DNA of 64,000 nt from Mucilaginibacter glaciei (GCF_014773245.1 NZ_JACWMX010000002.1:248001-312000), one strand, 5' to 3'; counted from the first letter of the stretch, positions 46,513 through 55,683 are shown. The notes: generated by a model from the letters alone, not told the origin. Translations and numbers: made by a program.

Positions 46513-46666
46513 AAATAAAGAGGAAATAATTTCAACTTAGACAGCTAAGCCAGTCACGAACAATGTTTAAACGAGCGCTATTTAAGGAAGGTATCAAGAG
46601 CTGTAGTAATCATTTAGTAATTAATCCTTAGCCTTTTTTTATTACTTTAGTTTCAAATTAAATTAC

Positions 46667-47194
46667 ATGAAAAAATTAATACTTATCATCGTTTTATTCC
46701 TTCCTTTTATTGCGTCGGCGCAAAAACTGCAGAAGCCAACTATTGACAAACTTACCGGAGACACTACCTGGACTACTTCGAGAGAAAAACTCTTTATGCA
46801 TGGCAATTATCTAACCGGCCAGGGCGAAGTTGCTCTTTGTTTTTTAAGAGCAGCTAAAGGTTCAAAGGATCTCATTATTAACCTGCAGGTAGTAAATAAA
46901 TCAAATTTCCCATCAATGCTTACGGGAAGCAAAGCTTATTTTAAATTGGCAGATAATTCAACGATTCCACTTACTTGCGCAGCTAATGATTACCATATTT
47001 CGGGCAGTGACCTGGCTGTGGCAGGAAGCGCTTATGGTTTATATACGTTAACTGCTAATGATATTGCCAAGTTAACTTCGTCAGACCTGACGTTTTTAAG
47101 AGTTGAAACTACTTCAGGAAACTTTGATTGCGACATAAAACCGAAAAATGCGGAAATGTTTAAAAAGCAATTTGCTTTGATTGCAGGCCATTAA
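46667..47194 (+). CDS. Exported protein of unknown function
   Basis: 175-aa protein with a signal peptide (cleavage near IASAQ-KLQK). No recognised domain; the body is rich in beta-strand-like alternation with one Cys pair (CFLRAA, CDIKPK). A TACTTTAG box about 18 bases before the start resembles TAnnTTTG with one mismatch. Ends before a bidirectional terminator. Confidence 0.75.
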   Translation: MKKLILIIVLFLPFIASAQKLQKPTIDKLTGDTTWTTSREKLFMHGNYLTGQGEVALCFLRAAKGSKDLIINLQVVNKSNFPSMLTGSKAYFKLADNSTIPLTCAANDYHISGSDLAVAGSAYGLYTLTANDIAKLTSSDLTFLRVETTSGNFDCDIKPKNAEMFKKQFALIAGH

Positions 47195-47211
47195 TTTTTT
47201 AGGAATTACTA

Positions 47212-47244
47212 ATGAAAGCCTGTGTTTTTTACATAGGCTTTCAT
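47212..47244. terminator. Bidirectional intrinsic terminator
   Basis: 13-bp stem with one G-T pair, ATGAAAGCCTGTG/CATAGGCTTTCAT, around TTTTTTA, between convergent genes. Confidence 0.85.
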
Positions 47245-47268
47245 TTACAATTAAATTTCAATCCTTAC

Positions 47269-48534
47269 TTACCCCATCATCAGCCTTCTAATCAGCTCGG
47301 CACTTTGCTTGTTGCCCTCTTCTAACCTGCCCTGAAAAAAAGCCTGCACTTCGTTAAAGTGCTTTTTATAGCCTTCCATATCGCCATAACCGATGATGGC
47401 ACTCCATTCGCGTACTGCCGAGTGGAACTCCAGATCATCACCGCGGATGGTTTTATCGTAAAGGGCTGTCTGGATAGATTCTTCTAACAATTCCTCGTTC
47501 TTGAACAGGTATTCGGCAATCCCCAAACGCAACCGGAACGGTGGTGTCTGGCAGATCAGGTTATCGTACGGGTTTACAGCCAGGTGGTACCAGGCATCTA
47601 CCATGCTCAATATACTCAAGTGCGAGTTTGGCTTTTGGTGCCCGGCATTCTTTGCTAATGAAAACTCGCGCATTATGGCATCGTTAAACATAATAGGCTT
47701 TCGGCTTTCATGAAAAACAAAGTCGCGGGCCTTGTAGATGCGCTCCCTAAAGGCCTGCTCCTCTTCTTTGATCATCAGCTTAAATAAGGCCGACTCGGAG
47801 TTGGCATATTGCTTTACATGCTGCCGGGCATAAGGGTTTAATATGGCCAGCCCGGCATACACATGGGCCTTGTAACTAAAAATGCGTAGCGTGGTCAGGA
47901 TCTTAACATTATCGATACCACCGGCGTAAGAGGCATTTTCCCAGGGGAAAAACCCGGCGGCCTTCCAGGCGGTACCCATACTCTCGAAACCCACGTGGGT
48001 TACAGCCTGGGTATCGGCCACGATCTTATCATGTTCGTGGTAATCGGCAATCTCCACAATATCCGTCTCTATCGAGGTAAACAAATCAAACATGCGTTGG
48101 TAAGCATCCTTCTCATTTCGGTGTGGGATCAAGATCAACTTTTGCCCCTTCGGCTCAAAGCCCGGGCCGTGCATAGCGTGAAAAGTAATGATTTGCGCAT
48201 CGGCAGGCAGGTACTTTTCAAAAATGGCAATTTCGGGGTGCTTAACAGAAGTTTGCCCTGCCACAATAGCACCGTATTTGGTTGATGCGCCACACTCGGC
48301 CACTACCATCTCCAGTTTATCAGCCTCTACTGAATAAATAATCAGGTCGCTAACGCGGGATACATCTTTACCTTCGTCCATCAGTTTAATACCAAAGGGG
48401 TCAAGCTCCTGCTCCAGGCGCTCGCGGTTGGCGGGCAAGTCGCACCCGCAAACGGTATAACCTGCTTTAGCAAACGTTTTGGCGTATAAGCGCCCCATAT
48501 CCCCTAACCCTATAAAACCTATTTGCATGCTCAT
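47269..48534 (-). CDS. Prephenate dehydrogenase, yeast Tyr1-like type
   Basis: 421-aa NAD(P)-dependent dehydrogenase that should convert prephenate to 4-hydroxyphenylpyruvate on the way to tyrosine. The Rossmann loop is IGFIGLGDMGRLYA. Motifs recalled from fungal TYR1 enzymes recur in order: SDLIIYSVEA, HGPG, EEHDKI-like YHEHDKIVADTQAVTH, GG..NVK, HVYAGLAILNPYA, PNSHLSIL, NPYDNLICQTPPFR and DDLEFHSAVREWS. The usual bacterial TyrA is shorter and different. It is not near other aromatic amino acid genes. Confidence 0.82.
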   Translation of the reverse strand: MSMQIGFIGLGDMGRLYAKTFAKAGYTVCGCDLPANRERLEQELDPFGIKLMDEGKDVSRVSDLIIYSVEADKLEMVVAECGASTKYGAIVAGQTSVKHPEIAIFEKYLPADAQIITFHAMHGPGFEPKGQKLILIPHRNEKDAYQRMFDLFTSIETDIVEIADYHEHDKIVADTQAVTHVGFESMGTAWKAAGFFPWENASYAGGIDNVKILTTLRIFSYKAHVYAGLAILNPYARQHVKQYANSESALFKLMIKEEEQAFRERIYKARDFVFHESRKPIMFNDAIMREFSLAKNAGHQKPNSHLSILSMVDAWYHLAVNPYDNLICQTPPFRLRLGIAEYLFKNEELLEESIQTALYDKTIRGDDLEFHSAVREWSAIIGYGDMEGYKKHFNEVQAFFQGRLEEGNKQSAELIRRLMMG

Positions 48535-48738
48535 AAATAAAAAGCCTAAGATATATGCTTTTGTTAATTACATACTATTATATGTGGTTAACATTATACA
48601 CTAAGCCCTGCTATATAAAGAAACCGTTGCGCTTTCACATTTAAAACCACATTTATTTATAAACTTTAAATAAAATTGGTACGTTTAAATATTAATGAAC
48701 TCATAGCAGATTTCTATACCCCCGTACACCTCTTTATT

Positions 48739-49512
48739 ATGATGAAGCTTTTTAAAATACCGGCCCTTGTTTTAGCCCTGATCGTTTTAGCTAACACGAA
48801 CCCCGGTTACGCACAGGATACTACAAAAAAAGCAAAGACTGCAGCTGCTACCAGTAAAGCGGCCGTTTATAACCCCTACACCAAAAAGTATTATTATAAA
48901 AAACCGGCAGGTGCGGCAGCGCAAACGCCGGGCGCCGTAACACCTGCAGGTACCGCACAAGTTACCCCGGCAAAATTAAATGAAGTAACCCCACCTGTTG
49001 CTGCGCCGGTTGATAAAACTCTGCGGGGCCAATATGCCTACCTGCTTACCAAAGTTTACAACTACCAACAGCCATTGGTTGCCGCGCTGTTTAAAAACTA
49101 CTCGGATACGCTAAACGTAACACGCCGCCAGCTTAAAGAAGCTAATTCCACGCTCGCTATTCAAACCAAAACGATAGACACGCTGAAAACCTCTGTTAGC
49201 ACTAAGGACCAAACGCTGGCCCAATCGCAAGCTAAAGTTGATGAGGTGAGCCTGTTAGGTATGCCCATCAAAAAATCAACCTATAACTTGATTATGTGGG
49301 GTTTGGTAATAGTGTTTGGCGTTATTGCAGCTATTGTTATTGCCCGCTCGGGCAGCCACAGCCGTGAGGCTAAGTACCGCATTAAACTTTACGAGGAACT
49401 GGAAGAAGAATACAAAACCTACAAGGCAAAAGCCAACGAAAAGGAAAAGAAACTTGCCCGCGAATTGCAAACCGAACGCAATAAACTGGATGACCTATTG
49501 GGGAACGGCTAA
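48739..49512 (+). CDS. Exported/anchored protein with coiled coil, unknown function
   Basis: 257-aa protein. Signal peptide MMKLFKIPALVLALIVL (cleavage near GYAQ-D), a Pro/Ala/Thr-rich region, a helical region with heptad-like spacing (residues ~115-185), a transmembrane helix (LIMWGLVIVFGVIAAIVIA) and a charged coiled-coil tail. Start ATG at 48739 or 48742; a longer frame begins with TTG but the signal peptide argues for these. Downstream gene 12 bases away. Confidence 0.75.
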   Translation: MMKLFKIPALVLALIVLANTNPGYAQDTTKKAKTAAATSKAAVYNPYTKKYYYKKPAGAAAQTPGAVTPAGTAQVTPAKLNEVTPPVAAPVDKTLRGQYAYLLTKVYNYQQPLVAALFKNYSDTLNVTRRQLKEANSTLAIQTKTIDTLKTSVSTKDQTLAQSQAKVDEVSLLGMPIKKSTYNLIMWGLVIVFGVIAAIVIARSGSHSREAKYRIKLYEELEEEYKTYKAKANEKEKKLARELQTERNKLDDLLGNG

Positions 49513-49524
49513 TTGATCTGCTTG

Positions 49525-49902
49525 ATGAAATTTTTGTTTATTACGCTTTTGATTGTGGGAGGTTGTGTTGCAGCTAATGCACAAAGCTGCCTTAAGTTTA
49601 AAAATGGCGTTTTCAGAAGCAGTTATAATGGCTCGAGCGTTATTATCAGGCGAATGGGTAATTACCAGCGCGAGGATTATATCGATCCGAAAGCATCCGT
49701 ATCTTTCACCGTAACCTGGGTAGATGACTGCACCTACACGCTTAAGCCAAATGAAGATTACTTCACCCGCTTCCCAAACACGCCCAAAAACGCGCAAAGT
49801 ACCATACACATTTCATACCCTGGGGTGAATACTTACACACAGACAACCACTTCAAGTTTCGGAAAGGCGCCATCAACTGCCGAAGTAACAAAAATAGACT
49901 AA
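49525..49902 (+). CDS. Exported small protein, unknown function
   Basis: 125-aa protein with a signal peptide (MKFLFITLLIVGGCVAANAQ-). After cleavage it begins SCLKFKNGVF, with a second Cys in WVDDCTY; such Cys spacing fits a small extracytoplasmic domain. No family recognised. Close to the previous exported protein, so co-transcription is likely. Confidence 0.75.
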   Translation: MKFLFITLLIVGGCVAANAQSCLKFKNGVFRSSYNGSSVIIRRMGNYQREDYIDPKASVSFTVTWVDDCTYTLKPNEDYFTRFPNTPKNAQSTIHISYPGVNTYTQTTTSSFGKAPSTAEVTKID

Positions 49903-49917
49903 CGTTGTATATTACGT

Positions 49918-50373
49918 ATGACAAAAGCCTATCTGTTTGGATGGAACCCAACCAAGTTTGCCTGGGACAACATTGATAACGATATCCAAAAATTGAAAAC
50001 TACCGGCGAACTGGTGGATAACTGGAGCGTAGCCAGCCATAAAACCATCCAAACCGGCGACAGGGCCTATATCATACGCTTGGGGATGGAGCCACGGGGC
50101 ATCTTTGCTTCCGGATATGTCAAATCTGAACCTTACCTGGCATCCCGCAAGGGGCGGATCTATCACCGCATCGATATCGCGCTGGATGTTTTGCTGAACC
50201 CTGCCAGAGAGCGCATCCTCACCTTCGACATCTTAAAGACCGGTAACCTGGCCGAGCAAACCTGGGCACCACAAGCATCGGGCATTTCTATCAGGCCGCA
50301 TTTGTTTGATGAACTGGAAGGCGTATGGCTCGATTTTTTAGACGGGCATGAGCATTTTGGATCTTTGGTTTAG
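49918..50373 (+). CDS. EVE-domain-like (PUA-type) protein
   Basis: 151-aa cytoplasmic protein. The start AYLFGWNPTKFAWDNI and the later GDRAYIIRLGMEPRGIFASGYV resemble the EVE/PUA-like fold that binds modified bases and is found in restriction and anti-phage proteins such as HNH endonuclease fusions. Here it stands alone; no nuclease domain follows. Confidence 0.65.
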   Translation: MTKAYLFGWNPTKFAWDNIDNDIQKLKTTGELVDNWSVASHKTIQTGDRAYIIRLGMEPRGIFASGYVKSEPYLASRKGRIYHRIDIALDVLLNPARERILTFDILKTGNLAEQTWAPQASGISIRPHLFDELEGVWLDFLDGHEHFGSLV

Positions 50374-50385
50374 GATTGCTAATTA

Positions 50386-50412
50386 CCGAGTCACCTATAT
50401 TGTAAGACCTCC
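50386..50412 (+). repeat. Direct repeat flanking the acyltransferase gene, copy 1
   Basis: The 27 bases match 51680-51706 with four mismatches. The two copies lie on either side of the acyltransferase gene, in the same orientation. Confidence 0.55.
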
Positions 50413-50448
50413 GTTCCGCAATAAAACACCGCAACAAGTGGGTTTTAC

Positions 50449-51588
50449 TTACTCAATGGCCCGAGTGAAGCGATACCTGCTTTTGAGCCTCAAAAATAAC
50501 GACTCAAACCTATAGGAGGCTATTGCTATAATAATAATCGCTAATAGTTTCACCATCATTAACGTCCATATAGGCAAGGCCCTAAAGGTAACCAGCCAGG
50601 GCTGCCACGCAACCAAGCCGATAAAAAGCTCCTGCCAAATGTATATGCTGTAAGAGAGTACCCCTATCCGCCTTAATAACTTACTGCTTAGGATTAATGA
50701 TAAAAAATCCTTACGGTTAATGGTAAAGGTGATCACCATCGCTATCATTATTGCCGACAGGAACTCGGACGTGTACTTGCTGTAAAGCAAAAAACGGGGA
50801 TATTGAATGGCAATGGCCGACAGTAATAATATAAAACTCAAAAAAAAACCGCCCCTTATTTTTTCGGGGCTAACAATCCCTTTGAATACCAACAATGCCA
50901 TCACCGAACCTATTAAAATAATAACAGGACCTTTCCAAAATGCATACATACATAATTTAGACAGCAGCAAGCCATAGCTGTTATCATTTAAAGCAGATAG
51001 CCCCAGGTAACTAAGTATGCATACCGCAGGGACTATTACCACAATACTCATCGATAAAACCAAATACCGGTTGGTGTTGAATGCCAGTACAGCCGGAAAG
51101 GTGAGATAAAATTGTTGCTCGACCGCTAATGACCAAAAGTGCGCCGTATAGGGCTCGTTGGGCATGGGCAAGTTTTTGTAAAAAAGGAAGGAAGCAATAA
51201 AATCGGCCGGGGCTATCTTTAATTGATACACCTGATTAAGTATAATTAAAACCACCAAAAACAAGTAGGCCACCGGTAATATCCGCAGTGCGCGCCGCAT
51301 ATAAAATCTTCTTAAAGAAACACCGCCGCTGGCCAGTTTCTCTTTTAAAAGCAAAGTAGTAATTAAAAAGCCGCTAATCACGAAAAAGATGTGCACCCCT
51401 GTTGCGCTCTGCAGATAAAAGCCCATATGCCATAAATATCTGTTTAAACCAACATGCGCTAACAATACAAAAAGTATTGCCACGCCACGCAACCCATCCA
51501 AGGCCGGATAGTGGCCGCCCAGTAATGCTGGTGATGGTGTTTTAATATCGGCAAGGAGCTTTTGGTAGGTAGTTGTTAAAAAGTTCAA
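50449..51588 (-). CDS. Acyltransferase 3 family membrane enzyme
   Basis: 379-aa inner-membrane O-acyltransferase of the OafA/YrhL (Acyl_transf_3) family, which acylates surface polysaccharides or cell-wall sugars. About ten hydrophobic segments; the catalytic-type HVGLNRY, RRFYMRRALRILP and FFVISGFLITTLLL segments are present, as is the EQQFYLTFP stretch. Substrate unknown. Flanked by direct repeats. Confidence 0.88.
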   Translation of the reverse strand: MNFLTTTYQKLLADIKTPSPALLGGHYPALDGLRGVAILFVLLAHVGLNRYLWHMGFYLQSATGVHIFFVISGFLITTLLLKEKLASGGVSLRRFYMRRALRILPVAYLFLVVLIILNQVYQLKIAPADFIASFLFYKNLPMPNEPYTAHFWSLAVEQQFYLTFPAVLAFNTNRYLVLSMSIVVIVPAVCILSYLGLSALNDNSYGLLLSKLCMYAFWKGPVIILIGSVMALLVFKGIVSPEKIRGGFFLSFILLLSAIAIQYPRFLLYSKYTSEFLSAIMIAMVITFTINRKDFLSLILSSKLLRRIGVLSYSIYIWQELFIGLVAWQPWLVTFRALPIWTLMMVKLLAIIIIAIASYRFESLFLRLKSRYRFTRAIE

Positions 51589-51662
51589 TGTTTGTTTCTC
51601 TTTAGGGGCGGCTCAATACGTTTCTAAAGATAGGCATTAAACTAAAAAATGTTGCTTTTTTG

Positions 51663-51690
51663 AAGTCACTCGGCAAGAGCCGAGTGACTT
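51663..51690. repeat. Hairpin 1 of a cluster of three
   Basis: Perfect 12-bp stem AAGTCACTCGGC/GCCGAGTGACTT around AAGA. Confidence 0.8.
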
Positions 51691-51706
51691 ATATTATAAG
51701 GCCTCC
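51680..51706 (+). repeat. Direct repeat flanking the acyltransferase gene, copy 2
   Basis: Overlaps the right arm of hairpin 1; same orientation as copy 1 at 50386-50412. Confidence 0.55.
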
Positions 51707-51717
51707 AGCCACATCAC

Positions 51718-51734
51718 GGCGGCAAGATGCCGCC
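51718..51734. repeat. Hairpin 2 of the cluster
   Basis: 7-bp perfect stem GGCGGCA/TGCCGCC around AGA. Confidence 0.7.
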
Positions 51735-51742
51735 TGATAGTG

Positions 51743-51766
51743 GTCACTCGGCAGGAGCCGAGCGAC
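51743..51766. repeat. Hairpin 3 of the cluster
   Basis: GTCACTCGGC-AGGA-GCCGAGCGAC; a near-copy of hairpin 1 with one non-canonical pair. Confidence 0.75.
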
Positions 51767-51835
51767 TGCTTAAACCCAGTTAACGAAGTGTAGTCGCCGC
51801 TTCATAACCAGCTTCACTGTGCTCAATCCCTTCCA

Positions 51836-51871
51836 AACAAAAAAGCCACTCTTTTTCAAGAATGGCTTTTT
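51836..51871 (-). terminator. Terminator of the str block after rpsJ
   Basis: Stem AGCCATTCTT/AAGAGTGGCT (one mismatch) with loop GAAA and A/T-runs on both sides; lies 21 bases after the rpsJ stop on the minus strand. Confidence 0.8.
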
Positions 51872-51891
51872 GTATAGATCTTCCGGTATAG

Positions 51892-52197
51892 TTACACTTT
51901 GATCTCTACTTCAACACCGCTTGGCAATTCAAGCTTCATCAGCGCATCTACAGTCTTAGAGTTTGAGCTGTAGATATCCAATAAACGCTTGTAAGAGCAT
52001 AACTGGAATTGCTCACGTGCTTTTTTGTTAACGTGTGGTGAACGTAAAACAGTGAAAATTTTCTTTTCGGTTGGTAACGGAAGTGGTCCGCTAACTACAG
52101 CACCCGTAGGTTTTACTGTCTTTACGATCTTCTCGGCAGATTTATCTACCAAGTTGTAATCGTACGATTTTAATTTGATCCTGATTCTTTGGCTCAT
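51892..52197 (-). CDS. rpsJ: 30S ribosomal protein S10
   Basis: 101-aa head protein and NusE transcription factor component. Core [20 protein letters not shown] and the ending [14 protein letters not shown] are canonical. It follows fusA, as in other Bacteroidota, but is cut off from rplC by an 8-kb segment and by its own terminator. Confidence 0.98.
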   Translation of the reverse strand: MSQRIRIKLKSYDYNLVDKSAEKIVKTVKPTGAVVSGPLPLPTEKKIFTVLRSPHVNKKAREQFQLCSYKRLLDIYSSNSKTVDALMKLELPSGVEVEIKV

Positions 52198-52214
52198 TTT
52201 GTTTGTTGTTAATG

Positions 52215-52250
52215 ACCGATCCTAAGAGCTATTTATTAGGGTCTGTCGGT
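52215..52250. promoter_or_regulatory. Imperfect hairpin in the fusA-rpsJ spacer
   Basis: Arms ACCGATCCTAA (52215-52225) and TTAGGGTCTGTCGGT (52236-52250) pair with internal bulges. A second small pair GATTGGT/ACCAATC follows at 52270-52297. Confidence 0.4.
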
Positions 52251-52310
52251 TGTTTATTTTATAAAAGCTGATTGGTAAAAATCTCTAATCACCAATCAAC
52301 TCATCTCTAA

Positions 52311-54422
52311 TTATGCGTTTGCAGCAGCTCTTTTGCCTTTTGCTTTAGCAACTACTTCTTCCTGTACATTACGTGGTGCTTCAGCATAGTGATCAAACTC
52401 CATGGTTGAAGTAGCACGGCCAGATGTGATAGTACGTAACTGGGTTACATAACCAAACATTTCTGAAAGTGGTACAGTAGCTTTAATTACCTGTGCACCT
52501 GCACGTGAATCCATACCTAAAAGCTGGCCACGACGACGGTTCATATCACCGATAACATCACCCATGTTTTCTTCAGGGGTTAAGATCTCAATCTTCATGA
52601 TCGGCTCTAACAATACCGGTTTACAACGTGGCAATGCCTCGCGGTAAGCCATCTTAGCAGCTAATTCGAACGATAAAGCATCTGAATCGACCGCGTGGAA
52701 TGAACCATCAATCAAACGTACTTTTAAGCTGGTTAAAGGGTAACCTGCCAACACACCATTCACCATTGAAGCGGCAAAGCCTTTTTCAACAGATGGGATA
52801 AACTCACGGGGGATAGAACCACCGCTAATTTCGTTAACAAATTGTAAACCTTCTTTACCTTCGTCGTTAGGTGATAATATCACCTGGATATCGGCAAATT
52901 TACCACGGCCACCGGTTTGTTTCTTGTATGTTTCGCGGTGTTGGATAGTACCTGTGATAGACTCTTTATAAGCTACTTGTGGCGCACCCTGGTTAACCTC
53001 AACCTTAAACTCGCGTTTAAGACGGTCCATGATGATATCCAGGTGAAGCTCTCCCATACCTGATATTACAGTTTGGCCGGTTTCTTCGTCAGATTTTACG
53101 TGGAAGGTTGGATCCTCTTCAGCTAATTTACCTAAAGCCATACCTAATTTATCAACGTCTGCCTGAGTTTTAGGCTCGATAGCTAAACCGATAACCGGCT
53201 CTGGGAAGTTCATTGATTCCAGGATGATAGGGTGTTTCTCATCACAAAGTGTATCACCTGTTTTGATATCTTTAAAGCCTACTACCGCAGCAATATCACC
53301 TGCACCTACATTAGGGATAGGGTTTTGCTTGTTAGCGTGCATCTGGAAGATACGGCTGATACGCTCTTTGTTATCAGAACGCATGTTGTGTACATATGAA
53401 CCAGCCTCTAAGTTACCAGAGTATACGCGGATAAAACACAAACGGCCTACGAAAGGATCCGTTGCGATTTTAAACGCTAATGCTGCAAATGGCTCTTTTT
53501 CTGATGGTTTACGTAAGATCTCTTCGTTAGTATCAGGGTGGTGACCGATGATACCTTCAACATCCATAGGTGAAGGAAGTAACTCCATCACATAATCAAG
53601 CATGGTTTGTACACCTTTGTTTTTGAAAGATGAACCACATACCATCGGTACGATCTTAGCATCTAACACTGCTTTACGCAATGCATCTAAAATTTCGCGT
53701 TCGGTGATTGACTCTGGCGCGTCAAAGAATTTCTCCATTAACGTTTCATCGTAATCAGCTACCGATTCAAGCAATTTCTCTCTCCACTCGGTTGCTTCTT
53801 CGATCATATCCTCAGGGATAGGCACTTCAGTAAAGGTCATACCTTTATCATGCTCATTCCAAACAATACCTCTCCAGTTAATTAAATCAACCACACCTGT
53901 AAATTTCTCTTCAGCACCGATAGGTAACTGTAAAGGTACAGCGTTGCTGCCTAACATGCTTTTTACCTGTTTTACAACATTTAAAAAGTCGGCACCGCTA
54001 CGGTCCATTTTGTTAACAAAACCTATACGGGCAACGTTGTAGTTGTTGGCAAGCCTCCAGTTAGTTTCAGATTGTGGCTCAACACCATCAACCGCACTAA
54101 ATAAAAACACTAAACCATCTAACACACGTAAGCTGCGGTTTACCTCAACGGTAAAATCCACGTGGCCCGGCGTATCAATAATGTTGATATGGTATTTTTG
54201 TCCTCTGTAGTTCCAGTCTACTGTTGTAGCAGCAGATGTAATGGTAATACCACGCTCCTGCTCTTGCGCCATCCAGTCCATTGTTGCAGCACCTTCGTGC
54301 ACTTCGCCAATTTTGTGACTTACGCCCGAGTAATAAAGGATACGCTCGGTAGTAGTAGTTTTACCGGCATCAATGTGAGCGGCAATACCTATGTTTCTTG
54401 TATATCTAAGATCTCTTGACAT
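52311..54422 (-). CDS. fusA: Elongation factor G
   Basis: 703-aa translocase GTPase. G1 loop [16 protein letters not shown]3 DTPGHVDFT and G4 NKMD are intact; domain IV region with [10 protein letters not shown] and the ending [12 protein letters not shown] follow. Length normal. Between rpsG and rpsJ. Confidence 0.98.
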   Translation of the reverse strand: MSRDLRYTRNIGIAAHIDAGKTTTTERILYYSGVSHKIGEVHEGAATMDWMAQEQERGITITSAATTVDWNYRGQKYHINIIDTPGHVDFTVEVNRSLRVLDGLVFLFSAVDGVEPQSETNWRLANNYNVARIGFVNKMDRSGADFLNVVKQVKSMLGSNAVPLQLPIGAEEKFTGVVDLINWRGIVWNEHDKGMTFTEVPIPEDMIEEATEWREKLLESVADYDETLMEKFFDAPESITEREILDALRKAVLDAKIVPMVCGSSFKNKGVQTMLDYVMELLPSPMDVEGIIGHHPDTNEEILRKPSEKEPFAALAFKIATDPFVGRLCFIRVYSGNLEAGSYVHNMRSDNKERISRIFQMHANKQNPIPNVGAGDIAAVVGFKDIKTGDTLCDEKHPIILESMNFPEPVIGLAIEPKTQADVDKLGMALGKLAEEDPTFHVKSDEETGQTVISGMGELHLDIIMDRLKREFKVEVNQGAPQVAYKESITGTIQHRETYKKQTGGRGKFADIQVILSPNDEGKEGLQFVNEISGGSIPREFIPSVEKGFAASMVNGVLAGYPLTSLKVRLIDGSFHAVDSDALSFELAAKMAYREALPRCKPVLLEPIMKIEILTPEENMGDVIGDMNRRRGQLLGMDSRAGAQVIKATVPLSEMFGYVTQLRTITSGRATSTMEFDHYAEAPRNVQEEVVAKAKGKRAAANA

Positions 54423-54455
54423 GTTATTTGTTTTTTGATTTAGCCGATGTTAAAT

Positions 54456-54517
54456 GATTACACCGATAATGCAATCATAACAAAATCGGTGTAATTCAAT
54501 ATTAAATCGGTGTAATC
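54456..54517. repeat. Iterated GATTACACCGAT words in the rpsG-fusA spacer
   Basis: GATTACACCGAT (54456-54467) is followed by two inverted copies, ATCGGTGTAAT at 54485-54495 and a full 12-base match at 54506-54517. Either inverted copy can pair with the first, giving alternative hairpins. Confidence 0.75.
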
Positions 54518-54525
54518 CTTTTTGT

Positions 54526-54993
54526 TTAGAAACGGAAGTGAGAGAACGCCTTGTTAGCCTCAGCCATTTTGTGCGTATCTTCTTTCTTCTTCACAGCAGC
54601 ACCTTCACCTTTAGCAGCAGATATGATCTCGCCGGCTAATTTCTCCATCATGGTTTTTTCACCACGACGACGGGCATAGCTGATCAGCCATTTCATACCC
54701 AGGGCCACCTTACGTTCAGGGCGAACCTCTGTAGGTACCTGGAAGTTAGCACCACCAACACGGCGGCTCTTTACTTCAACAGCCGGCATTACATTGTTTA
54801 AAGCTTTTTTCCAGCTATCTAAACCGTTTTCGCTGGTTTTCTTTTCAACAATGTCAATTGCGTTGTAAAATATAGTATATGCGGTAGATTTTTTACCGTC
54901 AAACATCATGTTATTAACAAACCTGGTTACCAAAACTTCGTTAAATTTTGGATCAGGAAGAAGGATTCTTTTTTTTGGTTTTGATTTTCTCAT
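54526..54993 (-). CDS. rpsG: 30S ribosomal protein S7
   Basis: 155-aa 16S 3' domain nucleator. Start [20 protein letters not shown], core [21 protein letters not shown]. Between rpsL and fusA. Confidence 0.98.
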   Translation of the reverse strand: MRKSKPKKRILLPDPKFNEVLVTRFVNNMMFDGKKSTAYTIFYNAIDIVEKKTSENGLDSWKKALNNVMPAVEVKSRRVGGANFQVPTEVRPERKVALGMKWLISYARRRGEKTMMEKLAGEIISAAKGEGAAVKKKEDTHKMAEANKAFSHFRF

Positions 54994-55012
54994 TATTACT
55001 ATCCTCCGTTAA

Positions 55013-55432
55013 TTATTTCTTTTTCTTTGGTGCACCTTTTGCCGGGGCAGCTGCCTGTCCTGGTTTAGGGCGTTTAGTTCCGTATTTAGAGCGGCGTTGG
55101 TTACGGCCCGCAACACCAGATGTATCTAACGCACCACGGATGATGTGATAACGTACACCAGGTAAATCTTTAACACGACCACCACGGATCAGTACAATAG
55201 AGTGTTCCTGTAAGTTGTGGCCTTCACCAGGGATGTAGGCGTTAACTTCTTTACCATTTGTAAGGCGCACACGTGCAACTTTACGCATTGCTGAGTTTGG
55301 TTTTTTAGGGGTAGTGGTGTACACACGGGTGCACACGCCTCTTCGCTGTGGACAGCTGTCCAACGCTGGCGACTTACTCTTGTCGACCATAGCTACTCTA
55401 CCTTTTCTAACTAATTGCTGAATAGTAGGCAT
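55013..55432 (-). CDS. rpsL: 30S ribosomal protein S12 with basic tail
   Basis: 139-aa decoding-centre protein. [20 protein letters not shown] start; the streptomycin loop [20 protein letters not shown] has Lys at the usual position. A C-terminal extension ([15 protein letters not shown]) is an addition to the core. First gene of the str block. Confidence 0.98.
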   Translation of the reverse strand: MPTIQQLVRKGRVAMVDKSKSPALDSCPQRRGVCTRVYTTTPKKPNSAMRKVARVRLTNGKEVNAYIPGEGHNLQEHSIVLIRGGRVKDLPGVRYHIIRGALDTSGVAGRNQRRSKYGTKRPKPGQAAAPAKGAPKKKK

Positions 55433-55477
55433 TTTTCCTTTTTTGTATTAACTGTTTTATCCTTATTTTAAGGACTG

Positions 55478-55507
55478 CAAAGGTAGCTACTATTTTTTGA
55501 TTTTCAA
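55478..55507 (-). promoter_or_regulatory. Bacteroidota promoter for the str block
   Basis: On the minus strand: TTG at 55507-55505, a 19-base spacer, TACCTTTG at 55485-55478. The leader to rpsL is about 40 bases. Confidence 0.8.
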
Positions 55508-55570
55508 GGGCTTGTATAAAAATCTTTTTTGTAATGGATTGATTAGGTGGAGGGAGCCTACAAGCCCCGC

Positions 55571-55676
55571 TGTCATTTTGAACGAGGTACGACGAGAAAT
55601 CCTCTTAGATATAAAAGTTGGCGAACATAGCATTACGTAGAAGATCTCTCCTCGCTATCGCTCGTTCGAAATGACA
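55571..55676. repeat. Palindromic GTCATT-type intergenic repeat (copy C)
   Basis: 106 bp. Ends TGTCATTTTGAACGAG and CTCGTTCGAAATGACA pair with one mismatch, and the inner parts AGAAATC/GATCTCTCCT are partly complementary. Closely related to the copy at 56235-56342. Confidence 0.85.
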
Positions 55677-55683
55677 AGCGACT

